Of a stretch of 64,000 nucleotides of DNA, positions 1-9,217 are shown piece by piece; within the stretch, counting starts at the first letter, position 1; the number at the start of each line of letters is the position of its first letter. This DNA comes from Herbaspirillum chlorophenolicum (GTDB lineage: Bacteria; Pseudomonadota; Gammaproteobacteria; Burkholderiales; Burkholderiaceae_D), in assembly GCF_001189955.1 (NCBI RefSeq), contig NZ_LFLT01000003.1, positions 1 through 64,000 of the forward strand, given 5' to 3'. The position numbers were made by a program, and so were the translations under genes. Under the pieces are notes generated by a model, which saw only the letters and a program-made list of their open reading frames with translations, was not told the DNA's origin and made no database searches.

Positions 1-60
1 TACTCCCGCCAAACCCGCACCAATAAAGGCGTTGCGACTACTCCCTCCGCTGCAGAATAA
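1..60 (+). CDS. C-terminal end of an unidentified protein (5' truncated)
   Basis: Frame 1 is open from the window edge to a TAA at 58-60 and encodes 19 residues ending in ATTPSAAE. A strong terminator follows within 10 bp, which supports this as a real gene end. The fragment is too short and low in complexity to assign a family. The next gene lies on the other strand. Confidence 0.45.
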   Translation, partial: YSRQTRTNKGVATTPSAAE

Positions 61-67
61 TTCAAAT

Positions 68-102
68 AAAAATGCCCGCCCCTAACAGGGCGGGCATTTT
101 TA
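68..102. terminator. Bidirectional intrinsic terminator
   Basis: A perfect 11-bp stem (AATGCCCGCCC / GGGCGGGCATT) with a 6-nt loop is flanked by A-rich and T-rich tracts. It sits between the partial gene on the plus strand and the enoyl-CoA hydratase gene on the minus strand, so it can end both transcripts. Confidence 0.85.
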
Positions 103-141
103 TTATCTGCGCCTTGTATTAAGGCCGAAGAATAATCTCAA

Positions 142-918
142 TCAGGAGTTCTTGAAGACCGGCGGACGCTTCTCAATAAAAGCCTTCATCCCTTCTTTCT
201 GGTCCTCGGTGGCAAAGCAGCTATAGAACAACGCCCTTTCGTATTTCATGCCGTCGGACAGCGTTGATTCATAAGCGCGGTTGATCGAGTCCTTGACCAT
301 CATCGCCACCGGCTGGGACATCTCCGTAATCGTCCTGGCAGCCGCCAGTGCCTCGTCCATCAGCCGATCCGCGGCGACGACACGCGAGACCAGTCCGGCG
401 CGTTCGGCCTCTTCCGCATCCATCATGCGGCCGGTCAAGGCCATCTCCATCGCCTTGGCCTTGGATACCGCCCGCGGCAGGCGCTGCGTACCACCGGCGC
501 CGGGGACGATGCCCAGCTTGATTTCCGGCTGGCCGAACCTGGCGGTATCGGCGGCAATAATGAAATCGCACATCATCGCCAGTTCGCAGCCGCCGCCCAG
601 TGCAAAGCCGGCAACGGCCGCAATCACCGGCTTGCGTACACGGCGGATGGTTTCCCAGTTGCGGGTAATGAACTCCCCCTTGAATACATCCATATAACTG
701 TAGCCGGCCATGCCGACGATGTCGGCGCCGGCGGCAAAGGCCTTTTCGCTGCCGGTAATGATGATGCAACCAATATCGGGGTCACCGTCGAAGACCAGCA
801 GGGCCTCGCCCAGCTCACTCATGAGCGCATCGCTCAGGGCATTGAGCGCCTTGGGGCGATTCAGGCGGATCAGGCCGACCTTATCCTGCGTTTCCACCAG
901 GATGTTTTCGTAGCTCAT
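142..918 (-). CDS. Enoyl-CoA hydratase (crotonase family)
   Basis: This 258-residue protein has the normal length for a short-chain enoyl-CoA hydratase, which adds water to trans-2-enoyl-CoA in fatty-acid or phenylacetate-type beta-oxidation. It has the crotonase oxyanion-hole segment AAGADI near residue 63. The two catalytic glutamates are present: E112 in GGGCE and E132 in QPEI, 20 residues apart as in rat crotonase. The start is the ATG at 918, preceded by AAGGAG; a longer reading frame upstream has no such site. It stands alone, divergent from the stress-protein gene. The specific pathway (paaF, fadB-like or other) cannot be told from sequence alone. Confidence 0.9.
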   Translation of the reverse strand: MSYENILVETQDKVGLIRLNRPKALNALSDALMSELGEALLVFDGDPDIGCIIITGSEKAFAAGADIVGMAGYSYMDVFKGEFITRNWETIRRVRKPVIAAVAGFALGGGCELAMMCDFIIAADTARFGQPEIKLGIVPGAGGTQRLPRAVSKAKAMEMALTGRMMDAEEAERAGLVSRVVAADRLMDEALAAARTITEMSQPVAMMVKDSINRAYESTLSDGMKYERALFYSCFATEDQKEGMKAFIEKRPPVFKNS

Positions 919-1102
919 GCAAGTCTCCTTCTTATTGATGAATGGGATGCGCCAGTCCGTGGCGTGGACCGGCATGGCAGTGCGCCAGAATAATCAACAA
1001 ATCCCGCTTAACGCAATCACCCACCGGAATTTCATGCGGGCAAGGACATCAAAGACTATAGTGGAAGTACCTCTTCAACACACATCATATAAGGAGGCTC
1101 TC

Positions 1103-1540
1103 ATGTTCAAGACCATACTTGTCCCTACCGACGGTTCCGAACGGTCCGACAAGGCAATCGTCAATGCCATCGATTACGCCAAGCATTGCGGCTCCAGGAT
1201 CATCGGCATCTCGGTCGCCGAGCCTTATCCTTTCTCCCCCCTGGCTGAAAGCTCCATGGCAATCGACCCAGGCATCTATGAGGACAACGTCCGCTCACTG
1301 GCTGAGCAGCACGTCAAAAAGATCGCTGACGCCGCCCAGGCTGCCGGCGTACCCTGCCAGACAGCCACAATGATGTCGTTCGCACCGGACGAGGAAATCG
1401 TCAATGCCGCCAAAACATACCAGTGCGATGTCATCTTCATGGCTTCGCATGGCCGCAGCGGCCTCTCACGAATATTTCTCGGAAGCAAGACCCAAAAGGT
1501 ACTGGCACATTCGAGCATTCCGGTTCTGGTCCTGCGCTAG
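1103..1540 (+). CDS. Universal stress protein, UspA family
   Basis: This 145-residue single-domain cytoplasmic protein has the typical Usp length. It opens with the family's first strand, FKTILVPTDGS, and ends with ASHG-9X-GS followed by the strand SIPVLVLR. That C-terminal motif is the ATP-binding signature, with alanine in place of the first glycine. This suggests the nucleotide-binding subgroup. The start is the ATG at 1103, preceded by AAGGAGG; upstream in-frame codons lack a site. The gene is monocistronic and ends at a strong hairpin. Such proteins support survival under stress, but the partner here is unknown. Confidence 0.9.
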   Translation: MFKTILVPTDGSERSDKAIVNAIDYAKHCGSRIIGISVAEPYPFSPLAESSMAIDPGIYEDNVRSLAEQHVKKIADAAQAAGVPCQTATMMSFAPDEEIVNAAKTYQCDVIFMASHGRSGLSRIFLGSKTQKVLAHSSIPVLVLR

Positions 1541-1580
1541 CCTCCCTCTTATATATAAGAAGCAGCACTCTCTAAAGGTC

Positions 1581-1623
1581 AAAAAGCCTGCCCCTATATA
1601 TATATTTATAAGGGCAGGCTTTT
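1581..1623. terminator. Terminator between usp and mltA
   Basis: A long stem pairs AAAAGCCTGCCC with GGGCAGGCTTTT around an AT-only loop. It carries A and T tracts on both sides, so it can stop the converging usp and mltA transcripts. Confidence 0.85.
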
Positions 1624-1640
1624 AATTGCCAAAAGGAAAT

Positions 1641-2873
1641 TTAGTTGCCGCTCGGTGGATTCATTCCCTTGGGCAGCAGCACCCACATCATCCCTCGCTG
1701 CTTCATCGAACCCGCCTTATCCTCCGCTTCATCGCCAAAGCCCCAGAAGTAATCCGCCCTCACCACACCGCGGATGGCACCGCCGGTGTCCTGCGCCACT
1801 ACCAGGCGCTGCAACGGCCGGTCGCTGTTAGGCTGGGTCGTCGACAAAAATACCGGTGCGCCCAGCGGCACATGCTGCGGATCGATGGCAATCGAGCGCT
1901 GCGACGTCAGCGGAATGCCTTGCGCCCCCTTCGGCCCCTTGGATGGATCCGGCAGTTTTTCCTCCCGGAAGAAGACATAGCTGGGGTTGGCGTTCAGCAG
2001 TTCCTCCTTGCGTGCAGGATTGGCCTGCACCCAAGCCTTGATATTCTGGGCAGAAGCTTGTGACAACGTCATCTCGCCCTTGTCGACCAGGTAACGGCCG
2101 ATTGATTTATAGGGCCTGCCGTTCTGGTCGCCATAGGCCAGGCGGATGGTTTCCCTGGATTCCGGCAGATAGACCCGGCCCGAGCCCTGAACCTGCAGGA
2201 AGAAGGCTTCAATCGGGTCATCCACCCACACCAGCTCCTTGCCGTCCAGCGCATTGGACTGCATCAACTCGGCGCGGCTGGGATACGGCACCACCTTGCG
2301 GCCGACCACCTTGCCGCGCAGGCGCAGGTTCTTCAGCTCCGGATAGACACTGGCCATGTCAATCGTCAGCAAATCGTCGGGCACCTGATACAGCGGCGTT
2401 TGATACGGGCCGGTGCGGCGGCGCGAACCACGCAGCAAGGGCTCGTAATAGCCAGTGACCAGTCCGGAATCGGTGCCGTCCGGATTGAACAACTGGTAAG
2501 GCGTGAAATAGGTTTCAAAATAAGCGCGCAGGAAACCCAGGTCTGAAGCATTGACCTGCTGCGCCGCGCCGCAAGCCGCGCGCCATTCAGGCTTGCGGAT
2601 CAGCACGGAGCAGGACGACTGCAGCGCCGGCCAGGCCTCGCGCAAGTCGTCATTGTTCCAGCCCGGCAGTTGTGAGAAGCTGGTCGCGCGCATGGCCGGC
2701 CCAGGCTGGACGGACGGCTTGACTGGCGGCTGCGTGGTGGCGGTAGTCACCGGCGGCGTGGTCTGGCAGGCCGCCAGCAGCACGGCAGCCGAAACCGCCA
2801 ATGCAGGTACACTGAGACGCTTCAACACGGGAAAAGTAGCAAGACGGTTCAATAACATCGGAGACGAATTCAT
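1641..2873 (-). CDS. mltA: Membrane-bound lytic murein transglycosylase A (lipoprotein)
   Basis: MltA cleaves the MurNAc-GlcNAc bond of peptidoglycan, forming 1,6-anhydro ends, while anchored to the outer membrane. The 410-residue product starts with a lipoprotein signal whose lipobox LLAAC puts the lipidated cysteine at residue 36. It continues with the MltA barrel (GYYEPLLRGS region) and a C-terminal 3D domain. That domain holds the AQDTGGAIRG segment with the catalytic aspartate and the DYFWGFGDEA signature. The chosen ATG at 2873 has no strong ribosome site; the ATG at 2858 is an alternative that keeps the whole lipobox. The start overlaps that of the divergent small membrane gene within one CATG. 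Confidence 0.93.
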   Translation of the reverse strand: MNSSPMLLNRLATFPVLKRLSVPALAVSAAVLLAACQTTPPVTTATTQPPVKPSVQPGPAMRATSFSQLPGWNNDDLREAWPALQSSCSVLIRKPEWRAACGAAQQVNASDLGFLRAYFETYFTPYQLFNPDGTDSGLVTGYYEPLLRGSRRRTGPYQTPLYQVPDDLLTIDMASVYPELKNLRLRGKVVGRKVVPYPSRAELMQSNALDGKELVWVDDPIEAFFLQVQGSGRVYLPESRETIRLAYGDQNGRPYKSIGRYLVDKGEMTLSQASAQNIKAWVQANPARKEELLNANPSYVFFREEKLPDPSKGPKGAQGIPLTSQRSIAIDPQHVPLGAPVFLSTTQPNSDRPLQRLVVAQDTGGAIRGVVRADYFWGFGDEAEDKAGSMKQRGMMWVLLPKGMNPPSGN

Positions 2874-3021
2874 GTTGTGGTTGATTCTGGAGGCCTGCGC
2901 CGCCTTTTTTGTCCTGGTCTTTATAGTCTGGTGGACCATGTTTTCAGGCCGCAAGGAGAAATCCGGCCCGCCGGCAGCCAGGCCGAATGCGCGAGAGATG
3001 AAAGACAGCGGCAAGGAATAA
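2872..3021 (+). CDS. Small single-span membrane protein (49 aa)
   Basis: I do not recognise a family. The 49-residue product has one hydrophobic segment (about residues 2-23, including FFVLVFIVWW) followed by a basic, proline-rich cytoplasmic-type tail ending in DSGKE. GGAGA lies 8 bp before the ATG, a good ribosome site. The composition is protein-like rather than a shadow of mltA, because most of the frame lies upstream of mltA. A perfect hairpin follows its stop. It could be a small regulator or assembly factor, but nothing in the sequence gives a function. Confidence 0.65.
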   Translation: MLWLILEACAAFFVLVFIVWWTMFSGRKEKSGPPAARPNAREMKDSGKE

Positions 3022-3047
3022 AAAATCCGCATGCCCCGCATGCGGAT
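3020..3047 (-). terminator. Terminator of apaG
   Basis: A perfect 10-bp stem, ATCCGCATGC / GCATGCGGAT with a 3-nt loop, is followed by a T run when read on the minus strand downstream of apaG. It may also slow the converging small-protein transcript. Confidence 0.8.
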
Positions 3048-3082
3048 GGCCGGAAAGTCCTGAACGGGCAATAGCGGCCCCG

Positions 3083-3457
3083 TCAATGCAGCGTGCGCGG
3101 CAGCGACAGCACGAATTCAGGGATGCGCACATCGAATTGCTCGCCATCCTCCGCGACGCAAAAATATTCCCCATGCATGGTGCCCTGCGGCGTCTTCATT
3201 GCGGTGCCGCTGGTGTACTCGAACTGCTCTCCCGGTTGCAGGAAGGGCTGGTGGCCGACCACACCCAGGCCGCGCACCTCCTCCACGTGATTATTCGCAT
3301 CGGTGATCACCCAGTGGCGCGAGATCAATTGCGCCGGCACGGTGCCTGTATTGACGATGGTGATCGCATAAGCGAACACATAGTGCGAGCGCGAGGGATC
3401 GGATTGCTCCTCAAGATACTGCGTCTTGACCGTCACCGTAAACTCATACGCTGCCAT
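3083..3457 (-). CDS. apaG: ApaG protein (Co2+/Mg2+ efflux-associated, DUF525)
   Basis: The 124-residue product is a full-length ApaG, a fibronectin-III-like beta sandwich. Typical segments are FAYAITIVNTG near residue 28, ISRHWVITDANN near 45, the GVVGHQPFL loop near 65 and YTSGTAMKTPQGTMHGEY. The family is linked genetically to Co2+ resistance and Ap4A metabolism in enterobacteria, but its biochemical role is not settled. The ATG at 3457 begins the conserved domain and has a weak AGGA upstream. It is divergent from rpe, so the two genes probably have separate promoters in 3458-3699. Confidence 0.92.
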   Translation of the reverse strand: MAAYEFTVTVKTQYLEEQSDPSRSHYVFAYAITIVNTGTVPAQLISRHWVITDANNHVEEVRGLGVVGHQPFLQPGEQFEYTSGTAMKTPQGTMHGEYFCVAEDGEQFDVRIPEFVLSLPRTLH

Positions 3458-3699
3458 GTGGGTGTCCTGTTTTGTTGTGATGATGTGCGCCGCGCGAAAG
3501 TGTGCGCCTTGGCGCAAACACCCCAGATTGCACACGAATTCAGCATGCAGCGCAAGCTGCAAGGTTCCGCCAGCTCATCAAAGGATGGGCCATAGGAGTA
3601 AAATAACGCCTTTTGCGGCCCCGCGTCCGCCAGCCCGCCAGCGCAAGGGCCGGCCACGCCGGAAGCCGCCGTCGATCAAGCCATCACCTCATTTCAGCC

Positions 3700-4365
3700 A
3701 TGCCGACCTACCGTATCGCCCCCAGCATCCTGTCCGCCGATTTCGCCCGCCTGGGCGAGGAAGTGCGCAATGTCGTCGCCGCCGGCGCCGACTTCATCCA
3801 CTTCGACGTGATGGACAACCATTATGTGCCCAACCTGACCATCGGCCCCCTGGTGTGCGAAGCGATCCGCCCGCACGTGCAGGTGCCCATCGACGTGCAC
3901 CTGATGGTCAAGCCGGTGGACCGCATCATCCCCGACTTCGCCAAGGCCGGCGCCAACCTGATCACCTTCCACCCGGAAGCCTCGGAACACATCGACCGTT
4001 CGCTGCAACTGATCCGCGACAACGGCTGCAAGTCCGGCCTGGTGTTCAACCCCGGCACGCCGCTGCATTACCTCGACCACGTGATGGACAAGATCGACAT
4101 GGTACTGATCATGTCGGTCAACCCCGGTTTCGGCGGCCAGTCCTTCATCCCTGAAGCCTTGAAAAAGATCGCCGAAGTACGCCGCCGCATCGATGAATCC
4201 GGCCGCGACATCCTGCTGGAAGTGGACGGCGGCATCAAGATCGACAACATCGCCGCAGCCGCCAAGGCCGGCGCCGATACCTTCGTGGCCGGCTCGGCCA
4301 TTTTCGGCAAGCCGGATTACAAGGCCGTGATCGACGCCATGCGCGCCGAACTGGCCCAGGTCTGA
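3700..4365 (+). CDS. rpe: Ribulose-phosphate 3-epimerase
   Basis: Rpe interconverts ribulose 5-phosphate and xylulose 5-phosphate in the pentose phosphate or Calvin cycle. The 221-residue TIM barrel has the usual length. It begins [13 protein letters not shown] and contains [14 protein letters not shown] (metal-binding D with H), VHLMVKP and the phosphate loop region VDGGIK...[12 protein letters not shown]. The ATG at 3700 begins the conserved domain although no strong ribosome site precedes it. gph follows after 31 bp, the classic rpe-gph-trpE order, in which Gph clears 2-phosphoglycolate. Confidence 0.95.
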   Translation: MPTYRIAPSILSADFARLGEEVRNVVAAGADFIHFDVMDNHYVPNLTIGPLVCEAIRPHVQVPIDVHLMVKPVDRIIPDFAKAGANLITFHPEASEHIDRSLQLIRDNGCKSGLVFNPGTPLHYLDHVMDKIDMVLIMSVNPGFGGQSFIPEALKKIAEVRRRIDESGRDILLEVDGGIKIDNIAAAAKAGADTFVAGSAIFGKPDYKAVIDAMRAELAQV

Positions 4366-4396
4366 TCCTTCCGTATTTGATTTCCTGCCCCGCGAT

Positions 4397-5077
4397 ATGA
4401 CCAAGCTGAACAACATCAAAGCCGCCATCATCGACCTTGATGGCACCATGCTCGATACCGCCGGCGACTTCCACGTCGCCGTCAACCGCATGCGCGCCGA
4501 GCTGGGCCTGGAACCGCTGGCGCAGAAAACCATCGTCAACTTCGTCGGCAAGGGCACTGAAAACCTGATGCGCCGCGTGCTGGCGGTGGACTACGCCGAA
4601 GACGAGGCCGAACAGTACTTCAAGCAGGCGCTGGATTCCTACACCGAGCACTACCTCGCCATCAACGGCGACTTCTCGGCGCTCTACCCAGGCGTCAAAG
4701 AAGGCTTGCAGGCGATGAAGGACAAGGGCCTGCGGCTGGCCTGCGTGACCAACAAGCCGGTCTCGTTCACGCTGCCGCTGCTGGACAAAAAAGGCCTGCG
4801 CGGCTTTTTCGACGTAGTCTACGGCGGCGACTCCTTTCCCAAGAAGAAGCCTGACCCGATGCCGCTGCTGCAAGTGTGCAAGGATTTCGGCCTGGCGCCG
4901 GCGCAGGTGGTGGCCATCGGCGACTCCTCCAACGATGCCCAGGCCGCACGTGCAGCCGGTTGCCGCGTGCTCAACGTGCCGTATGGCTACAACCACGGCG
5001 AATCTATACACGATGTCGATTCCGATGGTATAGTTCAAACGCTTTTCGAAGCAGCGCAGCAAATCTCGGTGGATTGA
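4397..5077 (+). CDS. gph: Phosphoglycolate phosphatase (HAD superfamily)
   Basis: The 226-residue HAD hydrolase dephosphorylates 2-phosphoglycolate. Motif I is IDLDGTMLD (nucleophile D13, acid D15), motif II VTNKP, motif III the lysine in KKKPDPMPLL, and motif IV GDSSNDAQAARAAG. A helical C1 cap sits between motifs I and II, as in Gph. It is in an apparent unit with rpe and precedes the trp operon leader, a common betaproteobacterial arrangement. Length and all four motifs are complete. Confidence 0.94.
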   Translation: MTKLNNIKAAIIDLDGTMLDTAGDFHVAVNRMRAELGLEPLAQKTIVNFVGKGTENLMRRVLAVDYAEDEAEQYFKQALDSYTEHYLAINGDFSALYPGVKEGLQAMKDKGLRLACVTNKPVSFTLPLLDKKGLRGFFDVVYGGDSFPKKKPDPMPLLQVCKDFGLAPAQVVAIGDSSNDAQAARAAGCRVLNVPYGYNHGESIHDVDSDGIVQTLFEAAQQISVD

Positions 5078-5125
5078 CGCCCTGTCAATCTCCGGTCAAC
5101 ACACCAAACCGCGACCAACACATCC

Positions 5126-5212
5126 ATGTTTCGCAACAACAAACGTACCGCCCAACATACAGCCGCCCCTGAGGCCTGGCTGTGGCGACGCTGGCAATTC
5201 CAGGCGCATTGA
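5126..5212 (+). CDS. trpL: Candidate trp operon leader peptide
   Basis: A 28-codon ORF between gph and trpE encodes three tryptophans in six residues (EAWLWRRWQF; Trp codons at 5177, 5183 and 5192). It ends 14 bp before a GC-rich hairpin. Clustered Trp codons followed by a hairpin and then trpE is the layout of a transcription attenuator. The ATG lacks a strong ribosome site, which weakens the call. Possible promoter elements (TTGACG at 5074) overlap the end of gph. Identification is inference from position and composition. Confidence 0.55.
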   Translation: MFRNNKRTAQHTAAPEAWLWRRWQFQAH

Positions 5213-5225
5213 CTGACGCCTTGCC

Positions 5226-5255
5226 CTTGGCCGCACCTGCGGCCAGGATCTTGTT
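5226..5255 (+). promoter_or_regulatory. Candidate trp attenuator hairpin
   Basis: CTTGGCCGC pairs with GCGGCCAGG (one G-U) around a 4-nt loop and is followed by the moderately T-rich ATCTTGTT. Upstream, GGCA plus AGGCG in the leader ORF can pair with CGCCTTGCC at 5217-5225. That helix would be blocked by a ribosome stalled on the Trp codons. The T tract is weak for a terminator. The rest of 5256-5396 shows only a second small hairpin near 5323-5343 and no gene. Confidence 0.45.
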
Positions 5256-5396
5256 GCAATACCGCATTTCCCGAATTTCTTTAACGAAACCGCTGACGAG
5301 AGTCCGCTTCCGGCCCCGCTGTATGCGCGCATGCCCTGCGCGCAACCTGCGTCGAGGCCCAAGCTGCGTGTTCTACAATAGCGGTCTGGAGTGAAA

Positions 5397-6893
5397 ATGA
5401 CCGAACTCGAATTCAAATCGCTGGCCACCGAAGGCTACAACCGCATCCCCCTCATCACCGAGGCCTTTGCCGACCTGGAGACGCCGCTCACGCTGTATCT
5501 CAAGCTGGCACAGAGCCAGAACACCGGCAAGAACACTTTCCTGCTGGAATCGGTGGTCGGCGGCGAGCGCTTCGGGCGCTACTCCTTCATCGGCCTGCCG
5601 GCATCGACCAAGATCCGCTGCAGCGGCAGCAAGATCGAAGTCTTGAAGAACGAAGCCGTGGTCGAAACCGCCGAAGGCAATGCGCTGGAATTCATCGCGC
5701 AATACCAGGCGCGCTTCAAGGTGGCGATCCGCCCCGGCATGCCGCGCTTCTGCGGCGGCCTGGCCGGCTACTTCGGCTACGACGCAGTGCGCTACATCGA
5801 AAAGCGCCTTGAAGGCACCGCACCGAAAGACACCCTCGGCCTGCCCGACATCCAGTTGCTGCTGACCGAAGAACTGGCGGTCATCGACAACCTCTCCGGC
5901 AAGCTCTACCTGATCGTCTACGCCGACCCGACCCAGCCGGAAGCCTATTCAAAAGCACGCCAGCGCCTGAAAGACCTGCGCGCCATGCTGCGTCGCCCGG
6001 CCGACGCGCCGGTGACCACCGGCTCGGTACGCACCGAAACCATCCGCGAATTCCCCAAGGACGAATACCTGAAAGCTGTGGCCCGGGCCAAGGAATACGT
6101 GATGGCCGGCGACCTGATGCAGGTGCAGATCGGCCAGCGCCTGAAGAAGTCCTATGTGGATTCGCCGCTGATGCTGTACCGCGCACTGCGTTCGCTGAAC
6201 CCGTCGCCCTATATGTACTTCTACAACTTCGGCGACATGCAGATCGTCGGCGCTTCGCCCGAGATCCTGGTGCGCAACGAATCCATCGGCGACGGCCAGA
6301 AAAAGATCACCATCCGCCCGCTGGCCGGCACCCGTCCGCGCGGCTCCACCATCGAGCGCGATGAGCAATTGGCCAAGGAACTGCTGTCCGACCCCAAGGA
6401 AATTGCCGAGCACGTGATGCTGATCGACCTGGCGCGCAACGACATCGGCCGCATCGCCGCCACCGGCAGCGTCAAGGTCACCGACCAGATGGTGATCGAG
6501 AAATACTCCCACGTGCAGCACATCGTCTCCAACGTCGAAGGCATCCTGAAACCCGGCATGTCCAACCTCGACGTGCTCAAAGCCACCTTCCCGGCCGGCA
6601 CGCTGTCGGGCGCACCCAAGGTGCGCGCGATGGAAATCATCGACGAGCTGGAGCCGACCAAGCGCGGCATCTACGGCGGCGCCTGCGGCTACCTCTCCTT
6701 CGGCGGCGAGATGGACGTGGCCATTGCGATTCGCACCGGCGTCATCAAGGACGGCACGCTCTACGTGCAGGCCGCGGCCGGCATCGTCGCCGACTCGGTG
6801 CCGGAAATGGAATGGGAAGAAACCGAAAACAAGGCGCGCGCCGTGCTGCGTGCCGCGGAACAAGTGCAAGACGGCCTGGACGGAGAAATCTAA
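5397..6893 (+). CDS. trpE: Anthranilate synthase component I
   Basis: TrpE converts chorismate and ammonia (from TrpG) to anthranilate, the first committed step of tryptophan synthesis. The 498-residue product has the N-terminal allosteric domain with the tryptophan-binding LLES motif at residues 49-52, so feedback inhibition is expected. The C-terminal chorismate-binding domain includes [29 protein letters not shown] and [12 protein letters not shown]. The ATG at 5397 is preceded by GGAG; a GTG six bases earlier lacks proper spacing. The stop TAA touches the ATG of trpG, so translation is probably coupled. Confidence 0.97.
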   Translation: MTELEFKSLATEGYNRIPLITEAFADLETPLTLYLKLAQSQNTGKNTFLLESVVGGERFGRYSFIGLPASTKIRCSGSKIEVLKNEAVVETAEGNALEFIAQYQARFKVAIRPGMPRFCGGLAGYFGYDAVRYIEKRLEGTAPKDTLGLPDIQLLLTEELAVIDNLSGKLYLIVYADPTQPEAYSKARQRLKDLRAMLRRPADAPVTTGSVRTETIREFPKDEYLKAVARAKEYVMAGDLMQVQIGQRLKKSYVDSPLMLYRALRSLNPSPYMYFYNFGDMQIVGASPEILVRNESIGDGQKKITIRPLAGTRPRGSTIERDEQLAKELLSDPKEIAEHVMLIDLARNDIGRIAATGSVKVTDQMVIEKYSHVQHIVSNVEGILKPGMSNLDVLKATFPAGTLSGAPKVRAMEIIDELEPTKRGIYGGACGYLSFGGEMDVAIAIRTGVIKDGTLYVQAAAGIVADSVPEMEWEETENKARAVLRAAEQVQDGLDGEI

Positions 6894-7469
6894 ATGCTGC
6901 TGATGATCGACAACTACGACTCCTTCACCTACAATCTGGTGCAATACTTCGGCGAACTGGGCGAGGAAGTACTGACCATCCGCAACGACGAAATCACGCT
7001 GGATGACATCAGGAAGCTGAACCCGGCACGCATCTGCCTCTCCCCCGGCCCCTGCAGCCCGAAGGAAGCAGGCATCTGCGTCGACCTGCTCAAGGAGTTT
7101 TCGGGCAAGCTGCCCATCCTCGGCGTGTGCCTGGGCCACCAGGCTATCGGTGAAGCCTTCGGCGGCAACATCATCCGCGCCAAGCAGGTCATGCACGGCA
7201 AGACCTCCAGGATCGCGCACACCGGCGTGGGCGTGTTCAAGGATTTGCCGAGCCCTTACACGGTCATCCGCTACCACTCGCTGGCTATCGAGCGCGCCAC
7301 GCTGCCCGAGTGCCTGGAAGTGACCGCCTGGACCGACGATGGCGAAATCATGGGCGTGCGCCACAAGGAATTCGATTTGCAGGGTGTGCAGTTCCACCCC
7401 GAATCGATCCTGTCCGAACACGGACACGCACTGCTGAAGAATTTCCTGACCGGCAGCGCGCACGCGTAA
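6894..7469 (+). CDS. trpG: Anthranilate synthase component II (glutamine amidotransferase)
   Basis: TrpG hydrolyses glutamine and passes ammonia to TrpE. The 191-residue class I amidotransferase has the complete triad: C79 in GVCLGHQ, H168 and E170 in VQFHPES. The start ATG follows the trpE stop with no gap, and its ribosome site lies inside trpE (GGAG in the last codons). In many bacteria this subunit also serves p-aminobenzoate synthase; whether it does so here cannot be seen. Confidence 0.96.
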   Translation: MLLMIDNYDSFTYNLVQYFGELGEEVLTIRNDEITLDDIRKLNPARICLSPGPCSPKEAGICVDLLKEFSGKLPILGVCLGHQAIGEAFGGNIIRAKQVMHGKTSRIAHTGVGVFKDLPSPYTVIRYHSLAIERATLPECLEVTAWTDDGEIMGVRHKEFDLQGVQFHPESILSEHGHALLKNFLTGSAHA

Positions 7470-7500
7470 GCCGTCACACCGCATCCGAGGACAAACACAG

Positions 7501-8538
7501 ATGGCCATTACCCCACAAGAAGCACTGCTGCGCTGTATCGAACACCGCGAAATCTTCCACGACGAGATGCTGACGCTGTTCCGCCAAATCATGGGCGGCG
7601 AGATGTCGCCGGTCTTGATCGCCGCCCTCACCATGGGCTTGCGCGTGAAGAAGGAAAGCATCGGCGAGATCGCCGCCGCTGCGCAAGTCATGCGCGAATT
7701 CGCCACCAAGGTGCCGATGGCCGATACCACCGGCCTGCTCGACATCGTCGGCACCGGCGGCGACGGCGCGCACACCTTCAACATTTCCACCGCCTCGATG
7801 TTCGTAGCCGCCGCCGCCGGCGCGCGCGTGGCCAAGCACGGCGGGCGCAGCGTGTCCTCCTCTTCCGGCAGCGCCGACGTGCTGGAGGCGCTGGGCGCCG
7901 ACATCAACCTGCAGCCCGAACAGGTAGCGCAATCGATCGCCCAGACCGGCATCGGCTTCATGTTCGCCCCCAACCACCACGCCGCCATGAAGCACGCGGC
8001 GCCGGTGCGCAAGGAACTGGGCGTGCGCACCATTTTCAACATCCTGGGCCCGCTGACCAATCCGGCCGGCGCACCCAATATCCTGATGGGCGTGTTCCAC
8101 GCCGACCTGGTCGGCATCCAGGTGCGCGTGCTGCAGCGCCTGGGCGCGCAGCACGCGATCGTGGTCTGGGGCCGCGACAACCTCGACGAAGTCACGCTGG
8201 GCGGCGCCACCATGGTGGGCGAGCTGGTCAACGGCGAGATCCGCGAATACGAGATTCATCCGGAAGATTTCGGCCTGTCGATGTTCGCCAGCCGCAACCT
8301 GCAGGTTGCCAATGCCAATGAATCGAAGGAAAAAATCTTCGAAGCGCTGCAAGGCAAACCCGGCCCGGTGCACGACATCGTGCTGCTCAACTCGGCCACC
8401 GCCCTGTACGCGGCGGGCGCCGTGCCATCCATCGCCGCAGGCCTGGACAAGGCACGCGCCACCATCGCCTCCGGTGCTGCGCGCGCCAAGCTCGACCAGT
8501 TCGTACAGGTGACGCGCCAGTTGGGCGGGAAGTCCTGA
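7501..8538 (+). CDS. trpD: Anthranilate phosphoribosyltransferase
   Basis: TrpD joins anthranilate to PRPP. The 345-residue protein has the family's glycine-rich PRPP loop [14 protein letters not shown] near residue 83, the [21 protein letters not shown] segment near 110, and the NPAGAPN region. It lies 31 bp after trpG with GAGGA upstream. Its length is normal. It is followed by an exporter gene rather than directly by trpC. Confidence 0.96.
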   Translation: MAITPQEALLRCIEHREIFHDEMLTLFRQIMGGEMSPVLIAALTMGLRVKKESIGEIAAAAQVMREFATKVPMADTTGLLDIVGTGGDGAHTFNISTASMFVAAAAGARVAKHGGRSVSSSSGSADVLEALGADINLQPEQVAQSIAQTGIGFMFAPNHHAAMKHAAPVRKELGVRTIFNILGPLTNPAGAPNILMGVFHADLVGIQVRVLQRLGAQHAIVVWGRDNLDEVTLGGATMVGELVNGEIREYEIHPEDFGLSMFASRNLQVANANESKEKIFEALQGKPGPVHDIVLLNSATALYAAGAVPSIAAGLDKARATIASGAARAKLDQFVQVTRQLGGKS

Positions 8539-8570
8539 ACTACCCATTGACGACATAAAGGAAGCCGACC

Positions 8571-9203
8571 ATGATCGCCCCCCACGACTTGCTGATCTTC
8601 GCCCTTGCCTCACTGGTGATGGTGCTCACGCCCGGCCCCAACATGGTCTATTGCGTATCGCGCTCGATCTGTCAGGGGCGCGTGGCCGGCATCATCTCGC
8701 TGTGCGGGGTGGCGGTCGGTTTCCTGGTGCACATGGCGGCCGCCGCCTTCGGCCTGACCGCGCTGTTTCTGGCCATTCCGATGGCCTACGACATCGTCAA
8801 GCTGGCCGGCGCCGCCTACCTCCTGTGGCTGGCGTGGAACGCCGTCAAGCCGGGCGGCAGTTCGCCGTTCCAGACCCGCGAACTGCCGCCGGATTCGCCG
8901 GCCACGCTGTTTCGCATGGGCTTCCTGACCAATGTCCTGAATCCCAAGGTTGCGGTGTTCTACATGTCGCTGTTCCCGCAATTCATCCATCCCGAACACG
9001 GCAGCGTGCTGCTGCAAAGCGTGATGCTGGGCCTGGTGCAGATCGCCATCAGCTTCTCGGTCAACTCCATGATCGTATTCTCGGCCGCCGGCATCTCCGG
9101 CTTCTTCGCCCACAACCAGGGCTGGCTGCGCGCGCAGCGCTACATCATGGGTTCCATGCTGGGCGCGCTGGCGGTGCGCCTGGCCCTGGACGAACGTAAA
9201 TAA
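8571..9203 (+). CDS. LysE/RhtB-family amino-acid exporter within the trp operon
   Basis: The 210-residue inner-membrane protein has about six hydrophobic segments and the family's N-terminal signature [17 protein letters not shown] near residues 21-37, followed by GVAVGF. The family exports amino acids and related compounds. AAGGAAG precedes the ATG. It lies 32 bp after trpD and 14 bp before trpC on the same strand, so it is almost certainly cotranscribed with them. Placement suggests export of tryptophan or an intermediate such as anthranilate, but the substrate is inference. Confidence 0.9.
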   Translation: MIAPHDLLIFALASLVMVLTPGPNMVYCVSRSICQGRVAGIISLCGVAVGFLVHMAAAAFGLTALFLAIPMAYDIVKLAGAAYLLWLAWNAVKPGGSSPFQTRELPPDSPATLFRMGFLTNVLNPKVAVFYMSLFPQFIHPEHGSVLLQSVMLGLVQIAISFSVNSMIVFSAAGISGFFAHNQGWLRAQRYIMGSMLGALAVRLALDERK

Positions 9204-9217
9204 CTTCTAGGAACATC

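Noticed and set aside
2551-2871. N-terminal extension of the 49-residue membrane protein
   Set aside because: This in-frame stretch lies fully antisense to mltA and has shadow composition; the real start with GGAGA is at 2872.
5374-5379. TACAAT box just before trpE as a promoter
   Set aside because: It would give a leader of only about ten bases and has no -35 match at 16-18 bp. A longer leader transcript from near gph is more plausible.
5949-8231. 760-codon frame opposite trpE-trpD
   Set aside because: It spans three well-supported genes on the other strand and has only shadow-type composition.
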